Of a stretch of DNA of 64,000 nucleotides, positions 35,381 to 46,290 are shown piece after piece. A model generated the notes under the pieces. The model was not told where the DNA came from. It saw only the letters and a list, made by a program, of their open reading frames with translations, and did no database searches. How positions within the stretch are numbered: the stretch's first letter is position 1; each line of letters starts with the position of its first letter. Source of the stretch: Phascolarctos cinereus (taxonomy: Eukaryota; Chordata; Mammalia; Diprotodontia; Phascolarctidae); assembly GCF_002099425.1 (NCBI RefSeq), contig NW_018344024.1, positions 2,790,001 to 2,854,000 of the forward strand, written 5' to 3'. The position numbers and the translations under genes are program-made.

Positions 35381-35589
35381 ATACAATCAATTTAAAGTTT
35401 ACAAAGTCCTTTGAGAATACAACTAGGCCCAGATCAACTAAAATGGAGACACCCATGTGAAAAATGATGGTGATTTAAATTTCCTTACTACTTGCATCAT
35501 AGCAGACTAGTACTATTCCAGCTGCATGGTTGGAACAAGGTGCATCTTTAAAATAACCAGTGTGGGGCAGTCTTGTTCTCTTTGTAGTA

Positions 35590-35720
35590 GCATCGTAAAC
35601 TACCTTAGAGATGGAACTGTCTCTTTTTAATTTGTTTATTTTAATCCCAAGCACTTAGCATAATGCCTAGCACACAGTAGGTGCCTAAAAATGCTTATTG
35701 ACTAAGTGACTAACAGTCAA
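35590..35720 (+). repeat. L2 LINE, 3' end
   Basis: 'aagcacttagcataatgcct' followed by 'agcacacagtaggtgcctaa' and 'tgcttattgactaagtgact' is the L2 3' terminus. Confidence 0.75.
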
Positions 35721-36838
35721 GTATGAAAATGTGTTTAGCTGTTTCTTACCCAATGGGCATCTTTATTTCCAGTTCCTTGCTATGACAAAAAGTGATGCCA
35801 TAAATATTTCAGCAAACAAGATTTTCTTATAAGTCTGGGGCTGTTCTTTATCCATAATCTGGGGTTTACATTTAGTGACCTCTAAGCCACATAGAGCTCT
35901 GAATCTATGATCTTGTGATCCTTATCTTGTGATAATGAGCTTCTCCAAACTTACCTCAACTAGTACTTGAATAAGTTCATTTAGTACCTGGCTCATATTA
36001 GATGCATTTTTGGCTTGGTAGAACCTGCTAGACCTTGAACTATACTGATATAGCCCTTAAGAATCTAGGACCAGTTTCATACCATGATGAGACATCAGAG
36101 GAGAATTTGGTCATTCCATACCACAAGATAATTTATGAACGAATATAACTATTATGTTTTAAAATGTGTCTCCTTTTTACATACATGCAACTATGTATCT
36201 ATATATTTATGTGAATACACACAAAAAGTATACATGTTTGTGAACATGTATACATATATACATGCATATTTTTTATACCTGGTTTATTGTTCAGACTTTT
36301 AAAATATATCTACTATTTATAAGAACATAAAGTTTTATATTTTGAAAATTACATGTGAAAACTAATCAGCAGAGAATATACATATTTCTACAATCTATTA
36401 AAAACTATAAAACTCTGGACATATTGTGGTACTTATTACTTTATCTGAGTTGCTAGTGATAGCTACAATTTCTACTGCTTTCTTTCAAATTTTAAGACTG
36501 AACAGAAATTTCTGTATGGTTCACGGGCTAAATCACTGAAATGGACAATTTTTCAAGTAGATTAAAGCACAAAAACCAGGAACAATATATAATCTGAGTA
36601 CTCCTGAGACTGAAAGAAATTAACTAAACTTCATGAAGCATCTCCACAGGCTCTGTCCCTCAGGATCAATTCCTCAAGATTGGAAAATGGTCAGCATAAT
36701 TCCATCACTCTTTTTAACCGAGGCCTTTGGATAGACTAGCAATTTATGGATATTACTTTCCCTTTGGTTACAGAACAAGTAATAAGCTTATATTAACAAA
36801 ACAGATTCGTTAACATAAGGAAAACATATTGTTAAAAA
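35721..36838. other. Unassigned AT-rich DNA
   Basis: No gene or confident repeat; TA-rich near 36180-36270. Confidence 0.45.
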
Positions 36839-36849
36839 TAGCAGGGTTT

Positions 36850-37095
36850 TTTTTTCTTCTGCTGTGTTTTGTTTCCTCTTTCTGGTGGTTCCTTCTATTG
36901 GTTCTAATTCCTACTTACAACATCACTAACATGAAAATATGTTTAATAGGAATGTATATGTATAGCCTATATCAGATTGTGTACTATCTTGGGGAGGAAG
37001 GTGAGGAGGGAGGGGGACAAATTTAAAGCTCAAAAGCTTATGGAAATGATTGTTGATAATTTAAAATAAATTAATTTTTAAAAAAAGAAAAAAAC
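36850..37095 (+). mobile_element. L1 LINE, 3' UTR tail only
   Basis: Blocks 'gttttgtttcctctttctgg', 'gtggttccttctattggttc', 'catgaaaatatgtttaatag' and 'gcctatatcagattgtgtac' match the 3' UTR of the L1 at 17-19.5 kb. Flanks tagcagggttt (36839-36849) and taacagggttt (37096-37106) form an 11-bp duplication with one mismatch. Confidence 0.9.
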
Positions 37096-37106
37096 TAACA
37101 GGGTTT

Positions 37107-37400
37107 AGGAAAACATGGTATCTATCCTCTTAACATTTTTGAAATCCCTTTAGGATATTATTGCTATGTAACAGAAAGGGAACAAAATACAGAGTATGGC
37201 CTTACAATTTTAGATACATTTTTTGATGTGCTATTGGTAAAATTAATATTGAATATAACTTCTAACATCATTCTGCTATTTTGAAAATAGTCTTTCTGAA
37301 TTTGGAGAGAGCCTAAAATATTTCCCGATAAATCTAGTACGGAAAATTGCAATTTAAAGTAACAATGAATTTTTCTAAATATTAAAAATTATTGCCTAAT
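37107..37400. other. Unassigned AT-rich DNA
   Basis: No gene or repeat recognised. Confidence 0.45.
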
Positions 37401-37402
37401 TG

Positions 37403-37522
37403 TATGTGTATGTGTGTGTGTGTGTGTATAACTTAGACAATATTTTGTGTGTGTTTGTGTGTTTGTGCATTATGAGAGAGAAACAGAGAGAAAGGGAGGA
37501 AGGGGGGAGAGAGAGAGAGAAT
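37403..37522. repeat. (GT)n and (GA)n simple repeats
   Basis: GT runs at 37405-37428 and 37446-37470, then GAGA runs to 37520. Confidence 0.9.
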
Positions 37523-37899
37523 ATGTTTTTGTTTTTTTTAATTATCAGTGAAGGGGAATGTATATTGAGAGCTTAGAAGGGGAAAAAGTGAAAAATACAA
37601 AGAAATATTGTCTTTATTGTAAACATACAGAAAACAGCACATGAGAACAGACTTTGATTTCACCATGATACTGTAATACAGAACATTATTTTGCCATTTA
37701 GGTAGTAGGGCCCTTTAAGCCATGGAAAGCAAAAGCTGGTGCTTAATCTTGCCCCAGACCTCTTTCCTCCTAAATCTGAACAATAGTGAAATGTACTCTC
37801 CCATAGCTCAGCATAGCCCGTACCTCCAAAGCAAATGGATAAGAAAGCTTGCAACATAATTGCTTTAGATAATTATGTTTATACCAGAGACCAGAACAC

Positions 37900-38526
37900 C
37901 TGGTCTGGTTTGTGTGATCTCTGTTCCATAATAATGGGGTGCTTAGGTGCTTGTGCTTGTACTTGTGCCCCAATTTCTCCCTAGTCTCAGAAACACTGTC
38001 TCTAACATCCACTCCCCAGCACAAGGACACTGTGCCTAGCAGTTATTCATGCATGGGCCTCAGCATGACCCTTATCTCTCTCCCTGGTACAGCTACACAG
38101 AGCTAGGCTGCTCAGGCCCCAGCCCTCAGATCATGTCTCTGGAAGCCTCCCAATTCCTCAGTAAGTTCCTGTGTTGTGAGAAAGCTTTCCCTTGTTGCAG
38201 AGCATTCTCTCATCAAGACAGAGGAAGAGGGGTGTCCTTGACCAGCCCAAGAATTCTTTGTCTTGCCAGACTTCAAAGATCCATCCCCCTCCCTGTCCTG
38301 TATACTCCCTGTACTTTCCCATCCATAGCCCCCAAAGACACCTGAATCTTTGGATTACCTCATCAGTGTTCCTGATGTTTCTTTCCCATGCTTTTTTCTA
38401 TATAAACACTAGCTCGACCCCTGATGGGGGCTGCTTGATTTGGATGTGCATACCCCTGGCAGCTGCATGCTAATAAATCCACATCTTAAATTACATCTGG
38501 GTTTCACTGCTGATTTCTTGGTACAA
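37900..38526 (+). mobile_element. LTR fossil, probably solo (ERV-like)
   Basis: The 3' half looks like an LTR: a TATA box at about 38398-38405, an AATAAA at about 38472, then a pyrimidine/GT-rich stretch ending in 'cttggtacaaca'. The upstream part is GC-richer than its neighbours, as in a U3 promoter region. The 5' border is uncertain and no internal retroviral region or second LTR is visible. The 98-codon frame at 38049-38345 lies in the U3-like part and is not a recognised protein. Confidence 0.55.
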
Positions 38527-39094
38527 CAAAACTTTGTTCTCCAGAAAGCCATCTTTGATTTAGAACACATTGTGAGTTAGCATCTGCTGAAACACAGCTT
38601 TTGAGCCTTCACTGGTATGGCTACTTTAACTAGAACAACCACACATTAATTATAGCAAAATACATTGAATGAAAAAGCACAGCAAGATAAATTAACAAAA
38701 AAAATCCTCCATACATAAAGCTTCAAACTCTACCAAAAGTTAACACAACACTAGTGAGGAAAGGACCACATGAAACCAAATATTCTTGTGTAGGGAACAC
38801 ATATGGCAAGGGAAAATACATGAAAAAGAACAAAATGGAGACAAAACTTGTGGCCAAGAACTCAAATGACAGGAGTAACTTAAGCTTCTTATTATGCTTC
38901 AGACTTATGCATATCCTCTGGTGAGGTTACTTGCCAGGTAAACTACTGTGTATGAGCATTTTTCTGCAATATATGTGCATTATCTCTTACTGTTGCCATC
39001 TGCTGGATGACAGCTGTGATGCTTGTTCTCCTATCCAGGGAGAAGCATAACTTTTATCAATAAACCCAGGCAATTGCATCCACAAGTCAACCAG

Positions 39095-39138
<44 letters not shown>

Positions 39139-40389
39139 CAAAAGTAGAATTCTTCTGGTTTAAATTAAACCAGTCCTCCTGCCACATATACACACACACA
39201 CACACACATATTTGTTCTACGGCTACTGTTTATTCTGTTTCCAAATTCCTTTTACTTCTGTCATATGCCTGGAACACTGGCCTGTGTCCTTTTTAAATCA
39301 TCTTGAGGATTTCACTAAGCAAAACTAAAAAGTGTTCTGTGGAACTGGGATTGAGGGATTCTTTTCAACCTCAGATAATTTTTATTGTATTGTCATGCAA
39401 GTTAACTCAAGAATAAGGCCATATCTACCTGGCCCTTGACTGATTTCCTACCTTCAACCAAAATCACTATAGCCCCTTTCTCCACTCTCTTAGAGTTGAT
39501 TGATATTGTTTTCCTTTCAAGTGGTGGCTTTACCTGATATAACTTGAGATGAAGAAAGATATCCTTTTAGATGGATAAATTATCTTTTCTTTCTTATCTA
39601 TAGGACAAAATATCCACTTACCTTAGGTAAACAATTGCTCTCTGATATCTTATGAGTGGTAGTTTAATAATTAACTACCTTTCTGGGTATATGGATGTAG
39701 ATAAACATTTAAGGTATCATGTTCTTAAAAAAGGAAAGATGTACATAAATAGAAGAAATTTTAATGCAAATAGTGTATAATTCCTAAGCAGTTCTGACAG
39801 AATAATTATACGTTGATGCTAATCAAGGGGCTAACTATACCTCTAGAGTTTCTATGGCAACAAAGAAAAAAAGTATAATCAGAGCAGCTTGGGCCACACA
39901 CTTTTAATACATAAAAGGATAAAAATCATAGCACCTGCACTGATGTCTGAAATTCTTCCACAGATCTGCATGATTTTTGAAAATTCAAAATTAGTTTAGT
40001 CAGTCAAACTGTATTTGAATAACTATGTGATGCATGGAACTAGGCCAGATGTTTGACCTTAAGCCATTGAAACCTGTCTTTTGTGTGCTACCTCACCTAG
40101 AGGAAAGTCTGAAAATTCTATTTAAACTCATTTAGATGCTTGAAGTGTCTGGTATTTCAATTAGTCATGGTATGTTGCATTAGTCATGGGGAAAGCTCCC
40201 ACTGGGTATTCACCAAGTTATATTCATCCCTCATTGCTAACACCATACTAGGATCTCCTAGGTGAGGTACCATATAGGTAGTTCTGCTTTATTGCTCACT
40301 TTGATCCTAAGTCAATTCCATGTTCTCATTGACTCTCAATTACATTTTAGGATAGTAAAATGAGTTCTATTCCTAGAATCAAAAGAACA
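38527..40389. other. Unassigned DNA with two CA runs
   Basis: No gene seen. (CA)n at 39098-39140 and 39189-39208. Otherwise no confident repeat. Confidence 0.45.
39098..39140. repeat. (CA)n microsatellite
   Basis: About 20 CA units with one CG interruption. Confidence 0.95.
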
Positions 40390-40515
40390 AGGATTAGGCC
40401 TGGATCTTTCACTTACTAGTGATATGATATGGAGCAAGTCACAACTTCCTTTCAGTTTCCTCATCTGCAAAATGACATAACCCTTAAAATATTTACCTGG
40501 GACATAAGATGACAT
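40385..40515 (+). repeat. MIR/MIR3 SINE fragment
   Basis: 'ggagcaagtcacaacttcct' and 'cagtttcctcatctgcaaaa' are MIR-type blocks in sense orientation. Confidence 0.75.
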
Positions 40516-40519
40516 AGAG

Positions 40520-40655
40520 CAGAGTCAAACACCAGCCAGGGCAACATTAAAGCCACAGCACTTGAGAGTCCAATACAGCCAGATTAAAACGTAGTTGGGA
40601 AATATTTAACAAAATAAATAAAAATGCAACAAAACATAGGTAATATTACATTTTA
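40520..40655. mobile_element. hAT MITE, left part only
   Basis: Starts 'cagagtcaaacaccagccag' and runs through 'gttgggaaatatttaacaaa' and 'aaatgcaacaaaacataggt', the left two thirds of the family seen at 22308. The right third and its inverted repeat are absent; it stops where antisense L2 begins. Confidence 0.7.
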
Positions 40656-42340
40656 AACCAGCAAAAGAGACTAAAGAAGAAGCAATCAGACAGGTAGGAG
40701 GACAACTAGGAGAGAATAGGGCCATAAAATCCTGGAGAGAAGAAAGAATCAAAGAGAAAAGGATGATCAGCAGTGTCAAAGGCTGCAGAGAGGTGAAGAT
40801 GAGGAAAGATAAAAGACCATTAAATCTGGCAGAGTTCATTGGTAACTTTGGAGAGTACAATTTAAGTTGAATCATTAGATCAATATCCAGTGTGCAGAGT
40901 TATAAGTGAGTAAGAGGAAACATGTGGATGCATCAATTATATGCAGTCTTCTCAAGGAGTTGAGCTTAAAAAAAGAGAGGGGGAAATATGTGTTTATTTT
41001 TAGTGCAGTTGAATAATTCAAGAGAGGGATTTTTGAAGATGGAGGTGTTGGAAGTTGTGGGTGTGTTTACAATAAGTAGAGAAGCAGTCACAATTGAGAG
41101 ACTGGGATGATACAGGGGACAGTTTGCTGGTATCGGGATATAATGAGGTCACTTGGGCACAGAGAGTGGTTTGTTTTGGCAACAAGTAGGGCCACCTTTT
41201 CCTATGAGACAGGAGAGAACAAAGGAGCTGAAGAAATCTGAGTAATGTGAGAATAAACAGAGGAATAGAAAATAGAGCTCTTAATGCATGGCTTCATTTT
41301 TTTTTTCAGTGAATTGTAGGATAAGATTCTCAGCTGAGGTAGTGTGGAAAGGAGGAAGCTATGGGAAATGTTTGGAAACAAAAAAGGTTTGCCTTTCAGC
41401 AGTCAAGTCATAATTTTGATTATGTGACATTAATTTGTAGTGCACCTGATCAGCATGGTTTCATACTTTTGTCTGGCTTCATTCAGCTTCATGTAAGCAG
41501 GTGTGAAGGCAGGGCCTCACAGAAGTAAAGTGATGCTGAGGTTTGGCAGGGCAAGATGTTGAACAGGATGAGGGGGCAAGGGACTTGAAAGATAAGGACA
41601 AATTGAACTGGTCCACCAACAGGTCAAAATGAGAAAGGCAAAAGAGTATAGCCAGGGCAGGGATCATGGCCTGGGAAAGAACTGAAGGGTGGAAGAACTG
41701 AAGGTTGGAGTAAGAATGATGAAAAATGTTTAAAGTACCAAGGCAGAGAGAGGGTGGAATGACAAATAAAGATATTTAAATAAAGAATTTCAGAGTTCAT
41801 GAATATGTAGGTGGAACACTTGTGATAGATGGTAAGATCAAAGGTGTAACCACTGCTGTATGAAGCTGAGGTGAGGTGGAGGGGTAGGTCATGGGAAATG
41901 AATAAATTGATGACTTGTAAGGTTAAGTTATTTAAAGGAGTATCAATGTTTACTTTGAAGTCCCTTACTCTGAGAGTAAGAAGAGTTGGGGAGGAAAAAA
42001 AAATAAGAGAGGTCAGTGGTGGGCAGAAAATTAGATTTGAACAATAGTAATCAGGGATTCAGAAACAGTGGAATGTGGAGAATATGACAGGACTGAAGTA
42101 TGTTCATCATTTAAGTATGATTTCAGGTTGATTATTATTTTCCCCAAGGATTTTGACTGGACTCCCTTAGGTATTAAGGCATTAAGATATATGTAGCTGG
42201 AAAGTGGGGATGGGGAAGTAGTGACAAGAGGCTGCCCTTGTAATGTAACTGCTGCAGAGTTATAAAAGGCTGGAGATGGTGGCTATAGTTTGATAGAATG
42301 ATTGCCCAAGGAGGCTAGGAAGTTCCCCTCCTTTCCAGGC
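40656..42340 (-). repeat. L2 LINE, antisense, 5'/middle ORF2 portion
   Basis: On the complement, 40770-40800 reads HLSAAFDTAD, the L2 reverse-transcriptase motif A (…DLSAAFDTVDH). Sequence continues toward the 5' end through 'caattcaactggtccacc'-like and 'gatcaaaggtgtaaccactg' blocks, probably the linker and endonuclease region. No intact frame remains. About 1.7 kb, one of the longest L2 remnants here. Confidence 0.8.
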
Positions 42341-42384
42341 CAACATAGGCATAGATATTACTATTGAGTTATAGGCAGCCTGAG

Positions 42385-42550
42385 AGGGTGACTGGAACAT
42401 GATGTGATCTTCTACAAGTCATTAACTCTGCCTCAATTTTGACATCTATAAAATAAGGATACCTGGAGTATCATCTTACCAGGATTCTTGTGAGGCTCAT
42501 ATGAGACGTCAAATGGGAAAAGATAAGGAGGAAGAAGTACTGATAATGTA
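42385..42550 (+). repeat. MIR SINE fragment
   Basis: 'tacaagtcattaactctgcc' and 'ttgtgaggctcatatgagac' fit MIR CORE and tail. Confidence 0.65.
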
Positions 42551-42639
42551 ATAATGACTTCAATATTGAAAAAAAAACATACAGCATTTGCTTTTTTTGA
42601 CAGTAGAATATAATTTCCTTGGGGAGATTACATTGATGC

Positions 42640-42745
42640 AATTGATGTTGGACTTTTGTATATGTATACACAATTTTTAGCACAATGCTTAGCATATTGT
42701 AGACATCATAATAAATGTATATTAATTAATTAATAAATGTATGCC
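42640..42745 (+). repeat. L2 3' end or MIR tail scrap
   Basis: 'gcacaatgcttagcatattg' followed by 'tagacatcataataaatgta' and a TTAA array resembles the shared L2/MIR-type terminus. Confidence 0.5.
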
Positions 42746-43869
42746 TGATGAATGAAGGGGTGGATGGAAAAATAGGAAATAAATGCTTACAATAGGTCAT
42801 GTATGGTTCTATAATACACTTCTATTTTTTTTAAATTTGCCTTCTGATTATACATCTCATTATATGACATTTACTTCCCAAAAGAATCACAACGACATTA
42901 ATGCCTGAAATTGATCTGGCTTTTTTTTCCCCCTCTCTCTCTGGATCTCATAATTACTTTCCTCCTACATATACTAGCATTCATCAAGAACTTCTCCCTG
43001 CTTTGGTCAATGCGCTCTCTCAGGTGGGCCAAACCCCAATGACAGGTGCACTATAATGAGTACTTATTGATCTTCTGCTGAGAATTTTGGCCATTAATGT
43101 CAATGTTTGAATTCTTTGGGAGTTAACAGAATTATTCTTTCCAAAAATAGTTTGATTTATTTCTGCTCATGCATTCCACAGTCAAATCCCTTGGTACTGA
43201 GCAACTAAAGTTAGTATAAGTATGTGTTTAATAATTTGAGAAAGCTAACCTATCTGTTTTCCACATTTTTCTCTCTGTGTGTATTTGTGTGTGTGTATTC
43301 TGTTGACTTTACAAACTCATTCATTGTGAAACAAATAAAAATAGAAACAATAGGAACATATATGGATATTTAAATGTGAGGAAAGAAGGAGGGACAAGTG
43401 GGTGAATTGTAAATATGCTAGAGAGGTCTTTTCAATTTAATACATAAGCATAACATCTAGAAACAGAGTGGTAACTTTACAACTCCAGCTGGAATTTATA
43501 GATGCTCACAATCTTTGCCTGACATTAAGAAGAGGCATTTAGAAAGGTAGCTGACAAAGGCAAAGAGAAGCAAATAGAAGTATCAACACAGTTATATTAT
43601 AACTTGAACAGCACACATAATTGGTTTAAGATATGCACTACTGATCCACAGTAATGACACAATTTTTTATGGATTATGAAATCTGTTTCATCACATGCAC
43701 ATACATATGTGTAAACACATTTGTGTGTATTTATACCTTTCTAAAAGTTTTTTTTTAAATAGCAGATCATTAGGTTAGTAGATGTTCATCCTAAGATATC
43801 AATTAATGAGTTATCAACAAAAATGTTCAAATATAAGAACTGTAAAAAAAAATTGATAAAGATCTTAAC
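42746..43869. other. Unassigned, partly non-repetitive DNA
   Basis: No gene or clear repeat. 42950-43250 has balanced composition, including 'gtcaatgcgctctctcaggt' and 'ccaatgacaggtgcactata', and is a candidate conserved non-coding element by appearance only. Confidence 0.4.
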
Positions 43870-44000
43870 TGGGAATCAAACAGCCTTATATGTAATCTTA
43901 AGTAAATCAGTTGATTTCTCTTTGTCACATTTCCTAAGTTATAAAACACAAGTTGTAATGTTTCCCACATAACTCATTTTAACACTGATAAAAATAATGG
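43870..44000 (+). repeat. MIR SINE fragment
   Basis: 'gtaatcttaagtaaatcagt' and 'cacatttcctaagttataaa' resemble diverged MIR CORE blocks. Confidence 0.5.
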
Positions 44001-44009
44001 ACTTATTGT

Positions 44010-44230
44010 TATTTACAATATTTACCAATACCTATTGTGTAATTTGCTAAGCCTTAGAGATACAGGAAACTATATGGCATAGCCCCTGTTCTTGGGCAGT
44101 TTACCATACCAATCAATCTATAAGAATTAAAATGCCTAATATGGACCAGGCTCTGTGCTAGGTTCTAGGGATACAAATACAATAAGTGAAACAATCCCTA
44201 CTCTCAGAGAGCTTACATTCTACCATTGAC
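44010..44230 (-). repeat. L2 LINE, antisense 3' ends (two in a row)
   Basis: Two successive matches to the antisense L2 3' region: 'aatacctattgtgtaatttg' … 'ttgggcagtttaccatacca' and 'ccaggctctgtgctaggttc' … 'gagagcttacattctaccat'. The doubling may be an internal duplication or two insertions. Confidence 0.65.
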
Positions 44231-44254
44231 ACTGATACCATTAGTATCACGAAA

Positions 44255-44387
44255 TGCATGGCTAGATAGATAGGTACATAGATACATAGATAGATACATA
44301 GACAGACAGATATATACCTGTTTGTATATACATGCATATGTGCATATACATAACACACACAGATATATGTATGTATACATATATAAA

Positions 44388-44419
<32 letters not shown>

Positions 44420-44425
44420 CATATA
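44255..44425. repeat. GATA/TACA/TATA compound simple repeat
   Basis: Imperfect GATA units, then CATA and a pure TA run (44396-44420). Confidence 0.9.
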
Positions 44426-44889
44426 TTTATATAGCATTAATTTAGATGAAAACAGCAACACATCCATCGGTATATCTGTAATATATAAACTGTAATGACA
44501 CATTGAAATACATATTATTCATATTAGGAAATCAGGGAAGTGAGCAGTTGCAGCACAAATAACTGAACAACCACTCAGGACAGTAGATGTTAGGTGCCAA
44601 AAGTGTGTTACAGGCTACAGGTGCTACTAGAGTTTACAGGTAGTAGTTGTCATTGGGGACTGAGGAAGACCTCAGGGAGGCAAGAGAGAGGTTTGATGAA
44701 AGAGGTGAGATTGAGACTTAGCCTTGACATTTTGATGAATATGAGAGTTTAGATGAAAGAATCAAGTAGTAATGTATAATGATACAAGAGTTAGTATATC
44801 TTAGTGATGGATAAGATATGAGAAGAAAGGCAGGGGGCTGATTCCAAGTTTTGGAACCTGAGTTTCTGAGAGGATGATATACTTCTATG

Positions 44890-44892
<3 letters not shown>
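44426..44892. other. Unassigned DNA
   Basis: No gene or confident repeat; contains purine-rich 'agaggtgagattgagactta' sequence. Confidence 0.4.

Positions 44893-44944
<52 letters not shown>
44893..44944. repeat. (GT)n microsatellite
   Basis: About 25 pure GT units, the longest uninterrupted dinucleotide run in the window. Confidence 0.98.
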
Positions 44945-44946
<2 letters not shown>

Positions 44947-45221
44947 TTTTGGGGATGGAGATGGAGTTCCAGTGAGGCTTAAATAATAGCTCAAGATTTT
45001 CAGAGGCTCAACGACAAAGATATATTAAAAGGTAAAGGGCAGAACCTTCAGATGAAAAATAGACATTACCCTAAAAAGGATGGAAGGAATGAGTACTTCA
45101 GTTGTGTATAAAGAGACCTATAAGACAATGACATACATCCAGAGTATAGACTCCATTCCCATCCCCCATCCCAGTCATTCATTCCATAAGATACCTAAAG
45201 GAATATGGGAGTTGAAAATAA

Positions 45222-46290
45222 CTAATAATAATAATAATAATAATAATAGCTAACTCATATAGTGCTTACTATGTCCCAGGCACTGTGATACAATGCTTTG
45301 AAATTATCATCTCATTTTATCCTCATAATAACCTTAAAAGCTAGATGCTATATTCCAACCACTTGGAATATAGCAATTTGCAACTATGCCCAAAGGGCTG
45401 TATGTGCATGCCCTTTGACCCAGCAATAGCACTTCTAGGGCTGTTTCCCAAAAAGATCTTACAAATGGGAAAAGGACCCACATGTGCAAAAATATTTATA
45501 GCAGCTCTTTTTGTGGTGGCAAAGAATTGGAAATTGAGAGGATGCCCATCAATTTGGAAATGGCTGAGCAAGATGTGGTATGTGAATGTAATGGAATACT
45601 ACTGTGTTATAAGAAATGATGAGCAGGCAGACCAGAAAAACCTGGAAAGACTTGTATGGTTTGATGTTGAGTCAAGTGAGCAAACCCAGGAGAACGTTGT
45701 ACAGAGTAACAGCCATGTTGTGCAATGACTGATATTGATAGACTTAACCCTTCTCAGCAACACAAGGATCTAAGACATCTCCAAAAGCCTCATGATGGAA
45801 AATGCTGTCCACATCCAAAGAAAGAACTATGTAGTTTCAATGCAGATCGAAGTATAGTATTTGCTATTTTTTTTCTTCTGTTGCATTTTGTTTCCTCTTT
45901 CTGGTGGTTCCTTCTATTGGTTCTAATCCCTACTTACAAAATCACTAATGTGAAAATATGTTTAATAGGAATGTATGTGTATAGCTTATATCAGATTGCG
46001 TGCCATTTTAGGGAGGGAGGAGGAGAAAAAATTAAAACTCAAAAGCTTATGGAAGTGATTGTTGATTAATCAAAATAAGTTAATGAAAAGTAAAATAAAG
46101 AATTTAAAACTGTCTTATGAAAGGGGAGGAAATGTAGATGCTATTATTATCCCCATTTTACAGATAAGGAAATTGAGGTAAACAGAGATGAAGTGACTTG
46201 CCCAAGGTCACACAGCTATGAAATTTTTAAGACCAGACTTGAACTCACATCTTCCCACCCCCAAGCCCAGCAGCCTATTCACAATGCCAA
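45222..46290 (-). repeat. MIR SINE, split by an L1 insertion
   Basis: Left part 45222-45351 starts with a (TAA)n run, then 'catatagtgcttactatgtc' and 'atcatctcattttatcctca'. Right part 46135-46290 resumes at 'attattatccccattttaca' and runs through 'agtgacttgcccaaggtcac' to the head. The two halves are collinear in antisense MIR. Confidence 0.9.
45352..46134 (+). mobile_element. L1 LINE, 5'-truncated, inserted in MIR
   Basis: Begins in the ORF2 C-terminus (CMPFDPAIALLGLF, IAALFVVAKNWKLRGCP, YVNVMEYYCVIRNDEQ) and continues through the 3' UTR to an A-rich end near 46105. The 10-bp duplication tagatgctat at 45342-45351 and 46135-46144 is exact. About 25 bases between the A-rich end and the right duplication do not look like L1 and may be a short 3' transduction or tail decay. 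Confidence 0.9.

Noticed and set aside
38049-38473. Overlapping Pro/Ser-rich frames of 93-98 codons
   Set aside because: They lie in the U3-like part of an LTR fossil and have no familiar protein sequence.
40606-40875. 89-codon minus frame as a possible gene
   Set aside because: It lies in a shifted frame of an antisense L2 reverse-transcriptase remnant; the neighbouring frame gives the HLSAAFDTAD motif.
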